The notes under the pieces are model-generated. The model had not been told where the DNA came from, ran no database searches, and saw nothing but the letters and a program-made list of their open reading frames with translations. This document shows positions 26,701 through 35,216 of a stretch of 64,000 nucleotides of DNA, in pieces. The stretch's first letter is position 1; each line of letters opens with the position of its first letter. Location of the stretch: NCBI RefSeq assembly GCF_006438785.1, contig NZ_RCZB01000001.1, positions 1,375,912-1,439,911 of the forward strand, written 5' to 3'. The position numbers were made by a program, and so were the translations under genes. The stretch comes from Rhodanobacter glycinis (GTDB taxonomy: Bacteria; Pseudomonadota; Gammaproteobacteria; Xanthomonadales; Rhodanobacteraceae).

Positions 26701-29700
26701 TCAGTGGAAGTCGCGTGAGCGGGCATCCAGCGCACCGAGCAGGGGGCTCATATCCATCAGCCGATGCGCGATCAGATGGCTGACGCCTTCCACGTTTTCC
26801 CATTGCCCTTCCACGGCGAGCAGGCGCGCTTCGAGCAACACCCGCCGTTGCGCCTCGGCGACATGACGCCACACGATGACGTTGACCAGGCCGCATTCGT
26901 CTTCGAGCGTCAGGAACGTCACGCCACTGGCGGTCTGCGGTTGCTGCCGTGAGGTGACAATGCCGGCCACCCGCACATGGCTGTGGTGCGGTCGTATGCG
27001 CAGCGCTTTCGCGTCGATGCAGCGGGCCGCCCGCAACCTCGAACGCACCTGTCGCATCGGATGCGGGCCGAGACTCAACCCGACGCGCGCGTAATCGGCC
27101 AGCGTATCCTCGGCCTGCGTGGGAAGCGGCAGCACGACCGGTGGTTCGCCCGGGCTGTCGTTGCCGAACAGCGGCAGTTGTGCCTCGACACCGGCGACGG
27201 CCCAGCGGGCGCGATGGCGATGACCGGCCAGTCCGCGCAACGCCGCCGCATCGGCCAGCTGATCCTGCTGTCGCCGATCCAGGTTGGCGCGGGCACACAG
27301 ATCGGCAATGTCGACGAAAGCCTCACTCGCGCGCGCCTCGATCAACCGCCGCGCCGCGGTTTCCGCAAAGCCCCGCACCATGCGCAGGCCCAGCCGGATG
27401 GCCGGTTCCGCCGCATGGCGCAGATCGGTTTCCAGCGTGCAATCCCAGTCGCTGCAGCGCACGTCGACCGGGCGCACGACCACGCGATGACGTTGCACGT
27501 CCTGCACGATCTGGCTCGGCGCGTAGAAACCCATCGGCTGCGCGTTGAGCAGCGCGCAGGCGAACGCTGCCGGGTAATGGCATTTCAGCCAGCACGACGC
27601 GTAGACGATGTTCGCAAAACTCGCCGCGTGCGATTCGGGAAAACCATAGGAGCCAAACCCTTTGATCTGCTCGAAGATGCGCTCGGCAAAGGCCGCCGTA
27701 TAACCGTTCCCGAGCATGCCCTGCATCAGTTTTTCGCGATGCGGCTCCAGCCCGCCATGGCGTTTCCATGCGGCCATCGAGCGGCGCAATTTGTCGGCCT
27801 CGCCGGCAGTGAAGTCAGCGGCCACCATGGCCAGTTTCATCACCTGCTCCTGGAACAGCGGCACGCCGAGCGTGCGTTCCAGTACTTCCCTGAAAGCCGG
27901 CGACGGGTAGACCACCGGTTCTTCGCCGTTTCGGCGGCGCAGGTAGGGATGCACCATGTCGCCCTGGATCGGGCCGGGCCGCACGATCGCCACCTGGATC
28001 ACCAGGTCGTAGAAATTCGCCGGCCGATGCCGCGGCAGCATCGCCATTTGCGCACGGCTTTCGATCTGGAACACGCCCACCGTGTCGGCACGCTGGATCA
28101 TGTCGTAAGTGGTGCCGTCGTCCGGCGGGATCGTCGCCAACGCATGATCCACGCCAGCGTGCGTACGCAGCAGATCAAGGCACTTGCGTACGCAGGTGAG
28201 CATACCGAGCGCCAGGCAATCGACCTTCAGCATGCGCATGCTGTCCAGGTCGTCCTTGTCCCACTGGATGATCGTGCGATCCGGCATCGCCGCGTTTTCC
28301 ACCGGCACCATCTCGCTCAGCGACGCATCGGAGATCACGAAGCCGCCGACGTGCTGCGACAGGTGTCTCGGCATGCCACGCAGTTCATCGGTCAGTTTCA
28401 ACACGCGGCGGATAACTGGGCTGTCCGGATCGAAACCGCACTCGCGCAGCCGCTCGCCCGGCGTACTGTCGCCCCAGCCGCGCGCGAAAATATCGCTGAG
28501 CTGATCCACCTGATCCAGCGGAAGACCGAGCGCCTTGGCCACATCACGCACCGCGCTGCGCCCGCGATAGCAGATCACCGTGGCGGCCAGCGCGGCGCGC
28601 TCGCGTCCGTACTTCCCGTAGATGTACTGGATCACCTCTTCGCGCCGCTCGTGCTCGAAATCGACGTCGATGTCGGGCGGCTCGTCACGGTCCTCGCTGA
28701 TGAAACGCGCGACCAGCAGCTTGTTGATTTCCGGATCCACCTCGGTCACGCCCAGCGCGAAACACACGGCGGAGTTGGCGGCCGAGCCGCGACCCTGACA
28801 GAGGATGCCCTGGCTGCGCGCGAAGCGGACGATGTCGTGCACGGTGAGGAAGAACGGTTCGTACTTCTTCGAGGCGATCAGCGCCAGCTCGTCATCGATC
28901 AGTTGGCACACCTTGTCGCTGGCACCTTGCGGCCAGCGCCAGCGCATGCCCTGCCCGGCAAGGTGGCGTAGCCAGCTGGTGGGCGTATGGCCTTCGGGCA
29001 CCAGTTCCTTCGGGTAGCGGTATTCAAGTTCGCCCAGCTGGAACGTGCAGCGCGCGGCGATGTGCACGCTTTCCTGCAGCAGCGCCGCGGGATAGATCAC
29101 CGCCAGCGCATCGCGCCGGCGCAGGTGGCGCTCGCCGTTGCGGAAGATCAGCGCGCCAGCCTCGGCGATCGGCACGCGATGGCGAATTGCAGTGAGCGTG
29201 TGCTGCAACGCCAGCCGGCGACGCACGTGCATGTGTACGTCGCCGCTGGCCAGCAGCGGCAGATCGAGTGCGTGGCCGAGCGCCTGCAGTTCGCGCAGGC
29301 GCGCCGCATCATCGGGGCCGTGATGCAGTTCCACCGCCAGCCACGCGCGCTCGCCAAAGGTCGAGCGCAGCCAGTGCCCGTGCGCGATGTCGGGCCGCGG
29401 CCCGGGTATCCACAAGGCCAGCGTGCCCGGCAAGCCGTCAACCATGTCGGCGCGGGTGAGCCGATACGTGCCTTTTTTCGACGCCCGCCGGCCACGCGTG
29501 ATCAATCCGCAGAGCGCGGCATAGCCTTGCCGGTTTTCGCACAGCAGCACCAGCTGCGGACCATCGTCGAGCTGAAACTCGGCGCCCACGATCAGTTTCA
29601 TGCCGGCGTCGCGCGATGCCTCGAACGCACGCACGATGCCGGCCAGCGAGCATTCGTCGGTGATCGCCAGCGCGCTGTAGCCGCACGCCTTGGCGCGCTC

Positions 29701-29793
29701 GAACAATTCGCGCGCGCTGGAGGCCCCACGCCCGAAGGAAAAATTGGACAGACAATGCAGCTCGGCGTACGAACTCATACAAGCATGGTTCAT
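26701..29793 (-). CDS. dnaE2: DnaE2/ImuC error-prone DNA polymerase III alpha subunit
   Basis: This 1030-residue catalytic subunit belongs to the SOS-inducible ImuABC translesion complex. I choose ATG 29793, which overlaps the imuB stop as ATGA; the alternative at 29778 ([15 protein letters not shown]) also gives a good N-terminus, and neither has a strong ribosome site. The PHP domain comes first ([20 protein letters not shown]). The polymerase core has [13 protein letters not shown] with the catalytic aspartates and [13 protein letters not shown]. The late region carries an OB-fold ([13 protein letters not shown]). Length and motif order match DnaE2 rather than replicative DnaE1. It is last in the lexA-imuA-imuB-dnaE2 operon, so it is presumably repressed by that LexA. 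Confidence 0.96.
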   Translation of the reverse strand: MNHACMSSYAELHCLSNFSFGRGASSARELFERAKACGYSALAITDECSLAGIVRAFEASRDAGMKLIVGAEFQLDDGPQLVLLCENRQGYAALCGLITRGRRASKKGTYRLTRADMVDGLPGTLALWIPGPRPDIAHGHWLRSTFGERAWLAVELHHGPDDAARLRELQALGHALDLPLLASGDVHMHVRRRLALQHTLTAIRHRVPIAEAGALIFRNGERHLRRRDALAVIYPAALLQESVHIAARCTFQLGELEYRYPKELVPEGHTPTSWLRHLAGQGMRWRWPQGASDKVCQLIDDELALIASKKYEPFFLTVHDIVRFARSQGILCQGRGSAANSAVCFALGVTEVDPEINKLLVARFISEDRDEPPDIDVDFEHERREEVIQYIYGKYGRERAALAATVICYRGRSAVRDVAKALGLPLDQVDQLSDIFARGWGDSTPGERLRECGFDPDSPVIRRVLKLTDELRGMPRHLSQHVGGFVISDASLSEMVPVENAAMPDRTIIQWDKDDLDSMRMLKVDCLALGMLTCVRKCLDLLRTHAGVDHALATIPPDDGTTYDMIQRADTVGVFQIESRAQMAMLPRHRPANFYDLVIQVAIVRPGPIQGDMVHPYLRRRNGEEPVVYPSPAFREVLERTLGVPLFQEQVMKLAMVAADFTAGEADKLRRSMAAWKRHGGLEPHREKLMQGMLGNGYTAAFAERIFEQIKGFGSYGFPESHAASFANIVYASCWLKCHYPAAFACALLNAQPMGFYAPSQIVQDVQRHRVVVRPVDVRCSDWDCTLETDLRHAAEPAIRLGLRMVRGFAETAARRLIEARASEAFVDIADLCARANLDRRQQDQLADAAALRGLAGHRHRARWAVAGVEAQLPLFGNDSPGEPPVVLPLPTQAEDTLADYARVGLSLGPHPMRQVRSRLRAARCIDAKALRIRPHHSHVRVAGIVTSRQQPQTASGVTFLTLEDECGLVNVIVWRHVAEAQRRVLLEARLLAVEGQWENVEGVSHLIAHRLMDMSPLLGALDARSRDFH

Positions 29794-31328
29794 GCGAACC
29801 AGCCCTGCAGCATCCAGCCGCTCTGTTCGCCGGGCTGGCAGAACGCCCATGCGTGCTGACCCAGTGAGGTCTCGACCACGTAGTAGTCGCGGCACGCTTC
29901 GGCGCCATCCCACCAGCCGGTTTCCAGCCGCTCGGGGCCGGCCAGGATGCGTGGCGCCGGGCCGCGCAGTGGGATCGGGCGATCGAGCAGCCAGGTCGGG
30001 CGGGGATGCGGCTCGGCGTATACGGCAGCGGATTCGGGCTGGAACGCACCTGATCCCGACGCGCTTCGAACTTGATTCCGTTCGGGCTGAGCGTAGTGCC
30101 GAAGGCGCGCACGTGGGGAGCGACCAGGGACGGTTGCGGCTTTGAGGAGCGAGGAAGTCGAAGCCTCGCGCGACACGACTTGCGCACGTTCGGGTCGCGG
30201 GTCGGTGGTGCTGCCCAATCGGTAAACGGCCTGATCGCCAAGCTTTGCGCGCAGGCGTTCGCGCAATTGCTCGATCGGCAAGGCGTTGGCGGGACGTTCG
30301 TCGAACAGATCGCGGCCAGCTGGCACGAAGCCGGGCAGATCACGCGCGATCAGTCGCAGGGCCAGCACGGGCTCGGGCAGTTGCACCTGTTCCAGCCGGC
30401 CGCGAGCCAGTTCGAACAGCATGCCTTCGCCACGCTCGGGCGAGAGCAGGCCCACCGGCACCTCGGTCAGCCGGCCTTCGCGATGCTCCAGCCGCAACAC
30501 GAACCGCTGCACGCCACCGTCCCTGCCCGCCAGGTAGGCGGCCAGGTCACTCGTCATGCGGCGCAGCGGAAACACCAGCGCGGCGATGTTCTCCACCTCG
30601 TGGCTCAGCTCGACGCGCAGATCGAAAACATCCGGCGGACGATAGGTGTCGAGCCCGGCCGGCAGATCGCCGAGCAGGCGATCGATCGCCTGCAGCAGTT
30701 CGACGCCGAAACGGCGGCGCAGGCCATCACGCGGCAACTTCAGCAACTGCCCCAGCGTGCGGATGCCCATGCCCGACAACGCCTCGATCGAAGCCGCCGG
30801 CAAGCGGCTCTTGCGTGTCGACACGGACTGCAATGCACGATGCAGATGATCGGGCGTCAACACCGCCTGGCCATCCTCGACCCCGGCCAGCACATAGGCC
30901 GCCTGCGGCGTGGGTGCCACCGCGATGCGATGACGAAAACCCAGCGCGCTGAAGTCGCTGCGCAGCGTCGCCTCGAGTCGCGGCCACGGGCCGAACAGGC
31001 CAAGGCTGCCGCTCACCTCCAGCACGATTGCATGCGGCAGCAAGCTCACCTCTGAGCTGTAGCGGTAGGCCACCGCCGCCAGGAATCGCTGCCAGCGATC
31101 AGCCGCCTGATGGTCGCAGGGCAGCGCCTCGAATTTCACGAGCAGCGCGCGGGCGGCGATCAGGCGCTGGCCCACGCGCAGACCTGCCTCGCGCGCCGAG
31201 GCATTGACCGCCACGATGCTGCGCGCATTGACGGCGCCGTCCACCAGCACCAGCGGATCGTGATTCGCGCGGCGGCGCAGAACGCCATCCAGCGCGAGAT
31301 GCGGCAACAGTATACAAGCCCACAACAT
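29790..31328 (-). CDS. imuB: ImuB, Y-family polymerase-like mutasome hub protein
   Basis: This 512-residue protein starts [20 protein letters not shown] and keeps the Y-polymerase fold (palm [31 protein letters not shown], then helix-hairpin-helix and little finger). Family members lack polymerase activity and bridge the beta clamp, ImuA and DnaE2. About residues 388-414 are encoded by a REP-like element lying in frame, which adds an Arg/Ser-rich stretch ([20 protein letters not shown]) before the conserved C-terminal segment with [11 protein letters not shown] and [17 protein letters not shown]. The protein looks longer than usual for that reason. The stop overlaps the dnaE2 start by ATGA. 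Confidence 0.94.
   Translation of the reverse strand: MLWACILLPHLALDGVLRRRANHDPLVLVDGAVNARSIVAVNASAREAGLRVGQRLIAARALLVKFEALPCDHQAADRWQRFLAAVAYRYSSEVSLLPHAIVLEVSGSLGLFGPWPRLEATLRSDFSALGFRHRIAVAPTPQAAYVLAGVEDGQAVLTPDHLHRALQSVSTRKSRLPAASIEALSGMGIRTLGQLLKLPRDGLRRRFGVELLQAIDRLLGDLPAGLDTYRPPDVFDLRVELSHEVENIAALVFPLRRMTSDLAAYLAGRDGGVQRFVLRLEHREGRLTEVPVGLLSPERGEGMLFELARGRLEQVQLPEPVLALRLIARDLPGFVPAGRDLFDERPANALPIEQLRERLRAKLGDQAVYRLGSTTDPRPERAQVVSREASTSSLLKAATVPGRSPRARLRHYAQPERNQVRSASGSGAFQPESAAVYAEPHPRPTWLLDRPIPLRGPAPRILAGPERLETGWWDGAEACRDYYVVETSLGQHAWAFCQPGEQSGWMLQGWFA
30087..30163. repeat. REP-like element inside the imuB coding region
   Basis: CTGAGCGTAG (30087-30096) and GAAGTCGAAG (30154-30163) are the conserved words of the element at 25375-25481, here 57 bases apart. 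TTCGGG precedes and CCTCGCG follows, as is usual around such elements. The reading frame of imuB passes through without a stop. Confidence 0.65.
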
Positions 31329-31340
31329 GATCGGCGGCCA

Positions 31341-31964
31341 TCAATGCAGGGAGCGGGACAGCGCGAAAGGCTGCGGCGGCACAGCGCCGCCGCGACACTT
31401 GCGTACCCACACCCGGGCGCGCGGCGCGGCTTCGATCTCCAGCCGCAAGGCCGCTGGCGACGCCGCCGACAAGTGCTTGCGATCGCGAAACGCAAACCCC
31501 AGCGCTTTTCCCGCATCGGCCGCCACCTGCAATCGGCGCAAGGCACGATCGTCGGCCTGACGTGGCCACACCAGCACCGCGGCGCAGCTGCCCGAGCGCA
31601 GGCATTGCTCGGTGGCCCACAACACGTCGGCTGGCGGCGCCGCCACGATTTCCACCCGCCGCATGTCGACCCCATGCTGTTGCCAGCCGGCTACGCACGG
31701 CACATACGGCGGCGCCACGATGAGCACCGCACGCTTGCCCTGGCTGAGCCGCGCCAGCGTGGGCAGCAGCAGCGACAACTCGCCGACGCCATCGACCGGC
31801 AGCAGAATCTCCGTCAATGCCGCATCGGGCCAGCCGCCGGCGGGAAGCGCGGCGTCCAGCGCCAGCCATCCGGTCGGCTGGTCACCGGCCGGCACCGGCA
31901 TGGCCCGGCCACGCCAGATCTGGCGCGCATCGAGCAGGTTCGACAAGGCCACGCGCGCGCCCAT
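31341..31964 (-). CDS. imuA: ImuA, RecA/SulA-like mutasome accessory protein
   Basis: This 207-residue protein matches ImuA by position and content. GWLALDAALPAGGWPDAALTEILLP followed by LLLPTLARLSQGKRAVLIVAPPYVP is the RecA-like core without a canonical Walker A lysine motif. ImuA is needed for SOS mutagenesis by ImuB and DnaE2, probably by modulating RecA or the complex. Its start codon overlaps the lexA stop by one base (TGATG), so it is translationally coupled, and imuB begins 12 bases after its stop. Confidence 0.92.
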   Translation of the reverse strand: MGARVALSNLLDARQIWRGRAMPVPAGDQPTGWLALDAALPAGGWPDAALTEILLPVDGVGELSLLLPTLARLSQGKRAVLIVAPPYVPCVAGWQQHGVDMRRVEIVAAPPADVLWATEQCLRSGSCAAVLVWPRQADDRALRRLQVAADAGKALGFAFRDRKHLSAASPAALRLEIEAAPRARVWVRKCRGGAVPPQPFALSRSLH

Positions 31965-32584
31965 CAGGCGCCCCTCAGCAAGCCGGCAAACAGGCCTTCG
32001 ATGGCGAAGTCGTCGCTGGGGTCGGGCGTGATCGGCTGATAACCCGGACTGTTCGGCAACAGGCGGATCACGTCGCCCTGCCAGTACAGCCGCTTGATGG
32101 TGAAACGGTCGCCGCCGATCCGCGCCGCGACCACCTGACCGTGCCGCGCCACCGGCGTGGCATGCACGCCCACGATGTCCTGGTCGAGGATGCCTTCGTC
32201 GCGCATCGAATCGCCGACCACGCGCACCAGGTAATCCGGCTTCAGCGGAAACACCCAGCGCGATACGCGCAGCGTGCGCTCGACCCGCGAGCCGGAAAAC
32301 AGCGGCTCGCCCGCCGCGATGCGGCCGACCAACGGCAGCTCCATGGTGTCGGCATCGGCCGGATCCAGCGTGGCCACCAGCCGGATGCCGCGCGAACGGT
32401 TCGGCTCGATCTGCAATCGCCCTTTCGCTTCCAGCGAACGGACATGCTTCAGCACCGCGCTGACGTTGGCCAGACCCATCGCCTGGCCGATCTCCTCCAG
32501 CGTCGGCGCCTGGCCGGCGTGTTCAAGACGATCGCGAATGAAGTCCAGGATGTTGGATTGGCGGGTGGTCAGCTGCAGGCTCAT
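31964..32584 (-). CDS. lexA: LexA repressor (cassette-associated, LexA2 type)
   Basis: This 206-residue protein has an N-terminal winged helix (TTRQSNILDFIRDRLEHAGQ, recognition helix around NVSAVLKHVRSLEAKG) and a C-terminal S24 self-cleavage domain. The scissile Ala91-Gly92 bond, nucleophile Ser126 in VGDSMRDEG and Lys164 in FTIKRLY are all present, so RecA-stimulated autocleavage should work. It heads the imuA-imuB-dnaE2 operon. Such cassette LexA proteins usually recognise sites different from the E. coli SOS box. A perfect inverted repeat 10 bases upstream of the ATG is the likely operator. A separate, global LexA may be encoded elsewhere. Confidence 0.96.
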   Translation of the reverse strand: MSLQLTTRQSNILDFIRDRLEHAGQAPTLEEIGQAMGLANVSAVLKHVRSLEAKGRLQIEPNRSRGIRLVATLDPADADTMELPLVGRIAAGEPLFSGSRVERTLRVSRWVFPLKPDYLVRVVGDSMRDEGILDQDIVGVHATPVARHGQVVAARIGGDRFTIKRLYWQGDVIRLLPNSPGYQPITPDPSDDFAIEGLFAGLLRGA

Positions 32585-32593
32585 GTCGCCATG

Positions 32594-32615
32594 TTTTCAC
32601 CTTTTGTGGTGAAAA
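32594..32615. promoter_or_regulatory. probable LexA operator of the mutasome operon
   Basis: TTTTCACC-(6)-GGTGAAAA is a perfect inverted repeat with 8-bp arms, 9 bases upstream of the lexA ATG and covering its likely ribosome-binding site (AAAAGGTG on the minus strand). It does not match the E. coli SOS box or the Xanthomonas/Xylella LexA sites I recall. Confidence 0.7.
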
Positions 32616-32703
32616 TGAAGCCCGAATGACAACAGCATTTTCATTCGCCCAAGGATCAAGGGCTTGGCCCGGCACCGTTCAACTTTTACCCGCATCACCC
32701 GAC

Positions 32704-33975
32704 TCAGACGGCGGGCTTGGCTGCGCACACCCGCGCACGTTCCTGCAGCAGTTCGCGCTCGCGCATGTTCTGGGTGAGCGCCGCGGCGCGCTCGAACTCC
32801 ACGTGGGCTTCGTCGAAGCGACCGAGCTTGGTCAGCAGATCGCCCCGCACGGTCGGCAACAGGTGGTAATTCGCCAGCGAGGGCTCGGTGGTGAGCGTAT
32901 CCACCAGTGCGAGACCCGCGGCCGGGCCGAATGCCATCGACAAGGCCACGGCACGGTTCAGTTCGACCACGGGAGATGGTGCCAGTTGCGCAAGCGTCGC
33001 ATAGAGTGTCGCGATGCGCGCCCAATCCGTCGCATCTGCCGTCAGCGCGCGCGCATGACAGGCGGCGATCGCTGCCTGCAGCGCATACGGCCCGCCTGCA
33101 CCGCCCAGCTTCTCGGCGCGCTCCAGCGCGAGCAGGCCACGACCGATCAACAGGCGATCCCATTGCGCGCGATTCTGCTCCAGCAACAGCACGGGCTCGC
33201 CCGTCGGACGCACCCGCGCCTTGCTGCGCGACGCCTGGATTTCCATCAACGCGACCAGCCCATGCACTTCCGGCTCACGCGGCATCAAACCGGCCAGTAC
33301 GCGGCCCAGACGCAATGCTTCCTCGCATAGCCCGGGACGCATCCAGTCGTCACCGGCGGTGGCCGAATAGCCTTCGTTGAAGACCAGGTAGATGACGCCG
33401 AGTACCGATGACAACCGCGCGGCAAGCTCGTCTCCCCGCGGCACCTCGAACGGAACCTCGGCTTTGGCGAGACTGCGTTTGGCGCGAACGATGCGCTGGG
33501 CGATCGTCGAATCGGACACCAGGAACGCCCGCGCGATCTCCTCGGTGGTGAGGCCGCCGAGCAGGCGCAAGGTGAGTGCCACGCGGGCCTCGACCGTGAG
33601 CACCGGATGGCACGCGGTGAACATCAGCCGCAGCAGATCGTCACCGATGGGGTCGTCGAGGCTCGTCTCGATCGCCGACACCTGCTGCTCCTGTTCCGAC
33701 TCCAGTTCGTGCATCAGCTGGACGTGCTTGCGTTCGAGCAACTTGCTGCGGCGCAGCCGGTCGATCGCGCGATGTTTCGCGGTGGTCATCAGCCAGGCGC
33801 CGGGGTTGTCCGGCACGCCCGATTGCGGCCATTGCTCCAGCGCCACCACCAGCGCGTCCTGCGCCAGCTCCTCGGCCAGGCCGACGTCGCGCAGCATGCG
33901 CGCGAGGCTGGCAATGAGCCGCGCCGATTCGATTCGCCAGACCGCTTCGATGGTGCGATGGGTGTCGGTAGTCAT
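32704..33975 (-). CDS. ECF42-type RNA polymerase sigma factor with C-terminal TPR-like extension
   Basis: This 423-residue protein is more than twice the size of a plain ECF sigma factor. Region 2 is at about 15-85 (ARMLRDVGLAEELAQDALVVALEQW) and region 4 at about 125-175 (GGLTTEEIARAFLVSDSTIAQRIVRAK). The remaining 240 residues are helical repeats (DUF6596/TPR-like) that contact or regulate the sigma core in this group. There is no anti-sigma gene. Its operon partners, a YciI/DGPF protein and a PhnB-type protein, are the hallmark context of ECF42 factors. A matching promoter lies upstream of the operon. The physiological signal is unknown. Confidence 0.93.
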   Translation of the reverse strand: MTTDTHRTIEAVWRIESARLIASLARMLRDVGLAEELAQDALVVALEQWPQSGVPDNPGAWLMTTAKHRAIDRLRRSKLLERKHVQLMHELESEQEQQVSAIETSLDDPIGDDLLRLMFTACHPVLTVEARVALTLRLLGGLTTEEIARAFLVSDSTIAQRIVRAKRSLAKAEVPFEVPRGDELAARLSSVLGVIYLVFNEGYSATAGDDWMRPGLCEEALRLGRVLAGLMPREPEVHGLVALMEIQASRSKARVRPTGEPVLLLEQNRAQWDRLLIGRGLLALERAEKLGGAGGPYALQAAIAACHARALTADATDWARIATLYATLAQLAPSPVVELNRAVALSMAFGPAAGLALVDTLTTEPSLANYHLLPTVRGDLLTKLGRFDEAHVEFERAAALTQNMRERELLQERARVCAAKPAV

Positions 33976-34092
33976 GGCGACCGATCACACCATCTGCATC
34001 GCGCGAACGCAAGGTCGGAAACCTTGCTGCCCGCCTTGCTGCCATCGTCCCGGGGCTGGTGAAACCGGCGCTGGGATCCAGCCAGCGCTGGC

Positions 34093-34506
34093 TTACTGGT
34101 CTTTCTCGCAATTGACCATCCACGGCACGCCGAATTGATCGACCAGCATGCCGAAGCGCTCGGCCCAGAAGGTCTTCTCATACAGCATCTGCACCGTGCC
34201 GTTTTCCTTCAGCGCGTTGAAGATGCGCTCGCCTTCCGCCTTGTCGTGAATCTGGATCGACACCGAGCAGCCCTTGATGCCGTCGTAAGGACGGTCAGGC
34301 GGACAATCCGAAGCCATCAGCACCTGGTCGCCGATCTCCAGTCGCACATGCATGAGCCAGTCACGGTTTTCCGCCGGCATCTGCTCGCAACCAGGGCCTT
34401 CGCCGAAGCGCATCATCATGGCGATCTTGCCGCGCAGGCATTTCTCGTAGAACTTGAATGCGGCCTCGGCCTGGCCGTTGAAGATGAGATAGTTGGTCAA
34501 TTGCAT
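34093..34506 (-). CDS. PhnB-like VOC family protein
   Basis: This 137-residue protein opens MQLTNYLIFNGQAEAAFKFYEKCL and closes with AERFGMLVDQFGVPWMVNCE, the standard pattern of PhnB/3-demethylubiquinone methyltransferase-like glyoxalase-fold proteins. No reaction is established for this group. It lies between the YciI gene (46 bases) and the ECF42 sigma gene (117 bases) on the same strand, so it is part of the sigma operon and probably one of its own targets. Confidence 0.9.
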   Translation of the reverse strand: MQLTNYLIFNGQAEAAFKFYEKCLRGKIAMMMRFGEGPGCEQMPAENRDWLMHVRLEIGDQVLMASDCPPDRPYDGIKGCSVSIQIHDKAEGERIFNALKENGTVQMLYEKTFWAERFGMLVDQFGVPWMVNCEKDQ

Positions 34507-34552
34507 GGGAATACTCCGTCGGTCTTCCGGTCAAGCCAGGCTGATGCCCGAC

Positions 34553-34972
34553 TCATGATTTGGCGGCCACCTGCGCGCGCAACCGTTCTTCCTGTTCGCG
34601 CAATTCGGGGGTGAATTCGGCGCCGAAATCCTCCGCCTCGAACACCTGGCGCAGCTCGATCTCGGTGCCGCCGTCGAACGGCGCGCGCTTGAGCCATTCG
34701 ATCGCCTCCTGCTGCGACTTCACCTGCCACAACCAGAAACCGGCGATCAGCTCCTTCGTCTCGGCGAACGGCCCGTCGATCACCGTGCGCTGGTGGCCGG
34801 AGAATTTCACCCGCACGCCCTTCGAGCTGGGCTGCAGGCCCTCGCCCGCCAGCATGATGCCGGCCTTCACCAGCTCCTCGTTGAACTTGCTCATCTCGGT
34901 CAGCAGTTGTTCGCTCGGCATCACGCCGGCTTCCGAGTCCTCGTTCGCCTTGACTATCACCATGAATCGCAT
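34553..34972 (-). CDS. YciI-family (DGPF domain) protein
   Basis: This 139-residue protein starts at ATG 34972 behind GGGAG. It has the family core RFMVIVKANEDSEAGVMPSE and the eponymous motif as VIDGPFAETKELIAGFWLWQV. DGPF proteins are the usual partners of ECF42 sigma factors; the fold is a ferredoxin-like dimer and the activity is unknown. It is first in the operon with the PhnB-like and sigma genes, 82 bases downstream of a TGTCGA...CGTC promoter. Confidence 0.92.
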   Translation of the reverse strand: MRFMVIVKANEDSEAGVMPSEQLLTEMSKFNEELVKAGIMLAGEGLQPSSKGVRVKFSGHQRTVIDGPFAETKELIAGFWLWQVKSQQEAIEWLKRAPFDGGTEIELRQVFEAEDFGAEFTPELREQEERLRAQVAAKS

Positions 34973-35053
34973 CGTCGTCTCTCCCGTGGGTTTGCGTTGA
35001 CGGGCACGGAAGTTCGGTGAATGCACGCGCCGAACTCCCGTGTTCTGCAATGC

Positions 35054-35080
35054 GACGAACGGGCGACTGCCGGATCGACA
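35054..35080 (-). promoter_or_regulatory. predicted ECF42-dependent promoter of the yciI-phnB-sigma operon
   Basis: On the minus strand TGTCGA (35080-35075) is followed after 17 bases by CGTC (35057-35054). TGTCGA with a CG-rich -10 is the recognition pattern reported for ECF42 sigma factors, so the operon is likely autoregulated. Transcription would begin about 75 bases before the YciI start codon. Confidence 0.6.
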
Positions 35081-35216
35081 GGCGGGTGAATTCACATTCC
35101 GGATCTTTCCGGCCCGGCGGCGCAGACGCTGAGACGGCCGCCGGCCACATTGGCGGCGACAATCTGCACACACTCGGAGACAATCCCCGCATGAGCGACG
35201 ACGAGCACCGCCAGCT

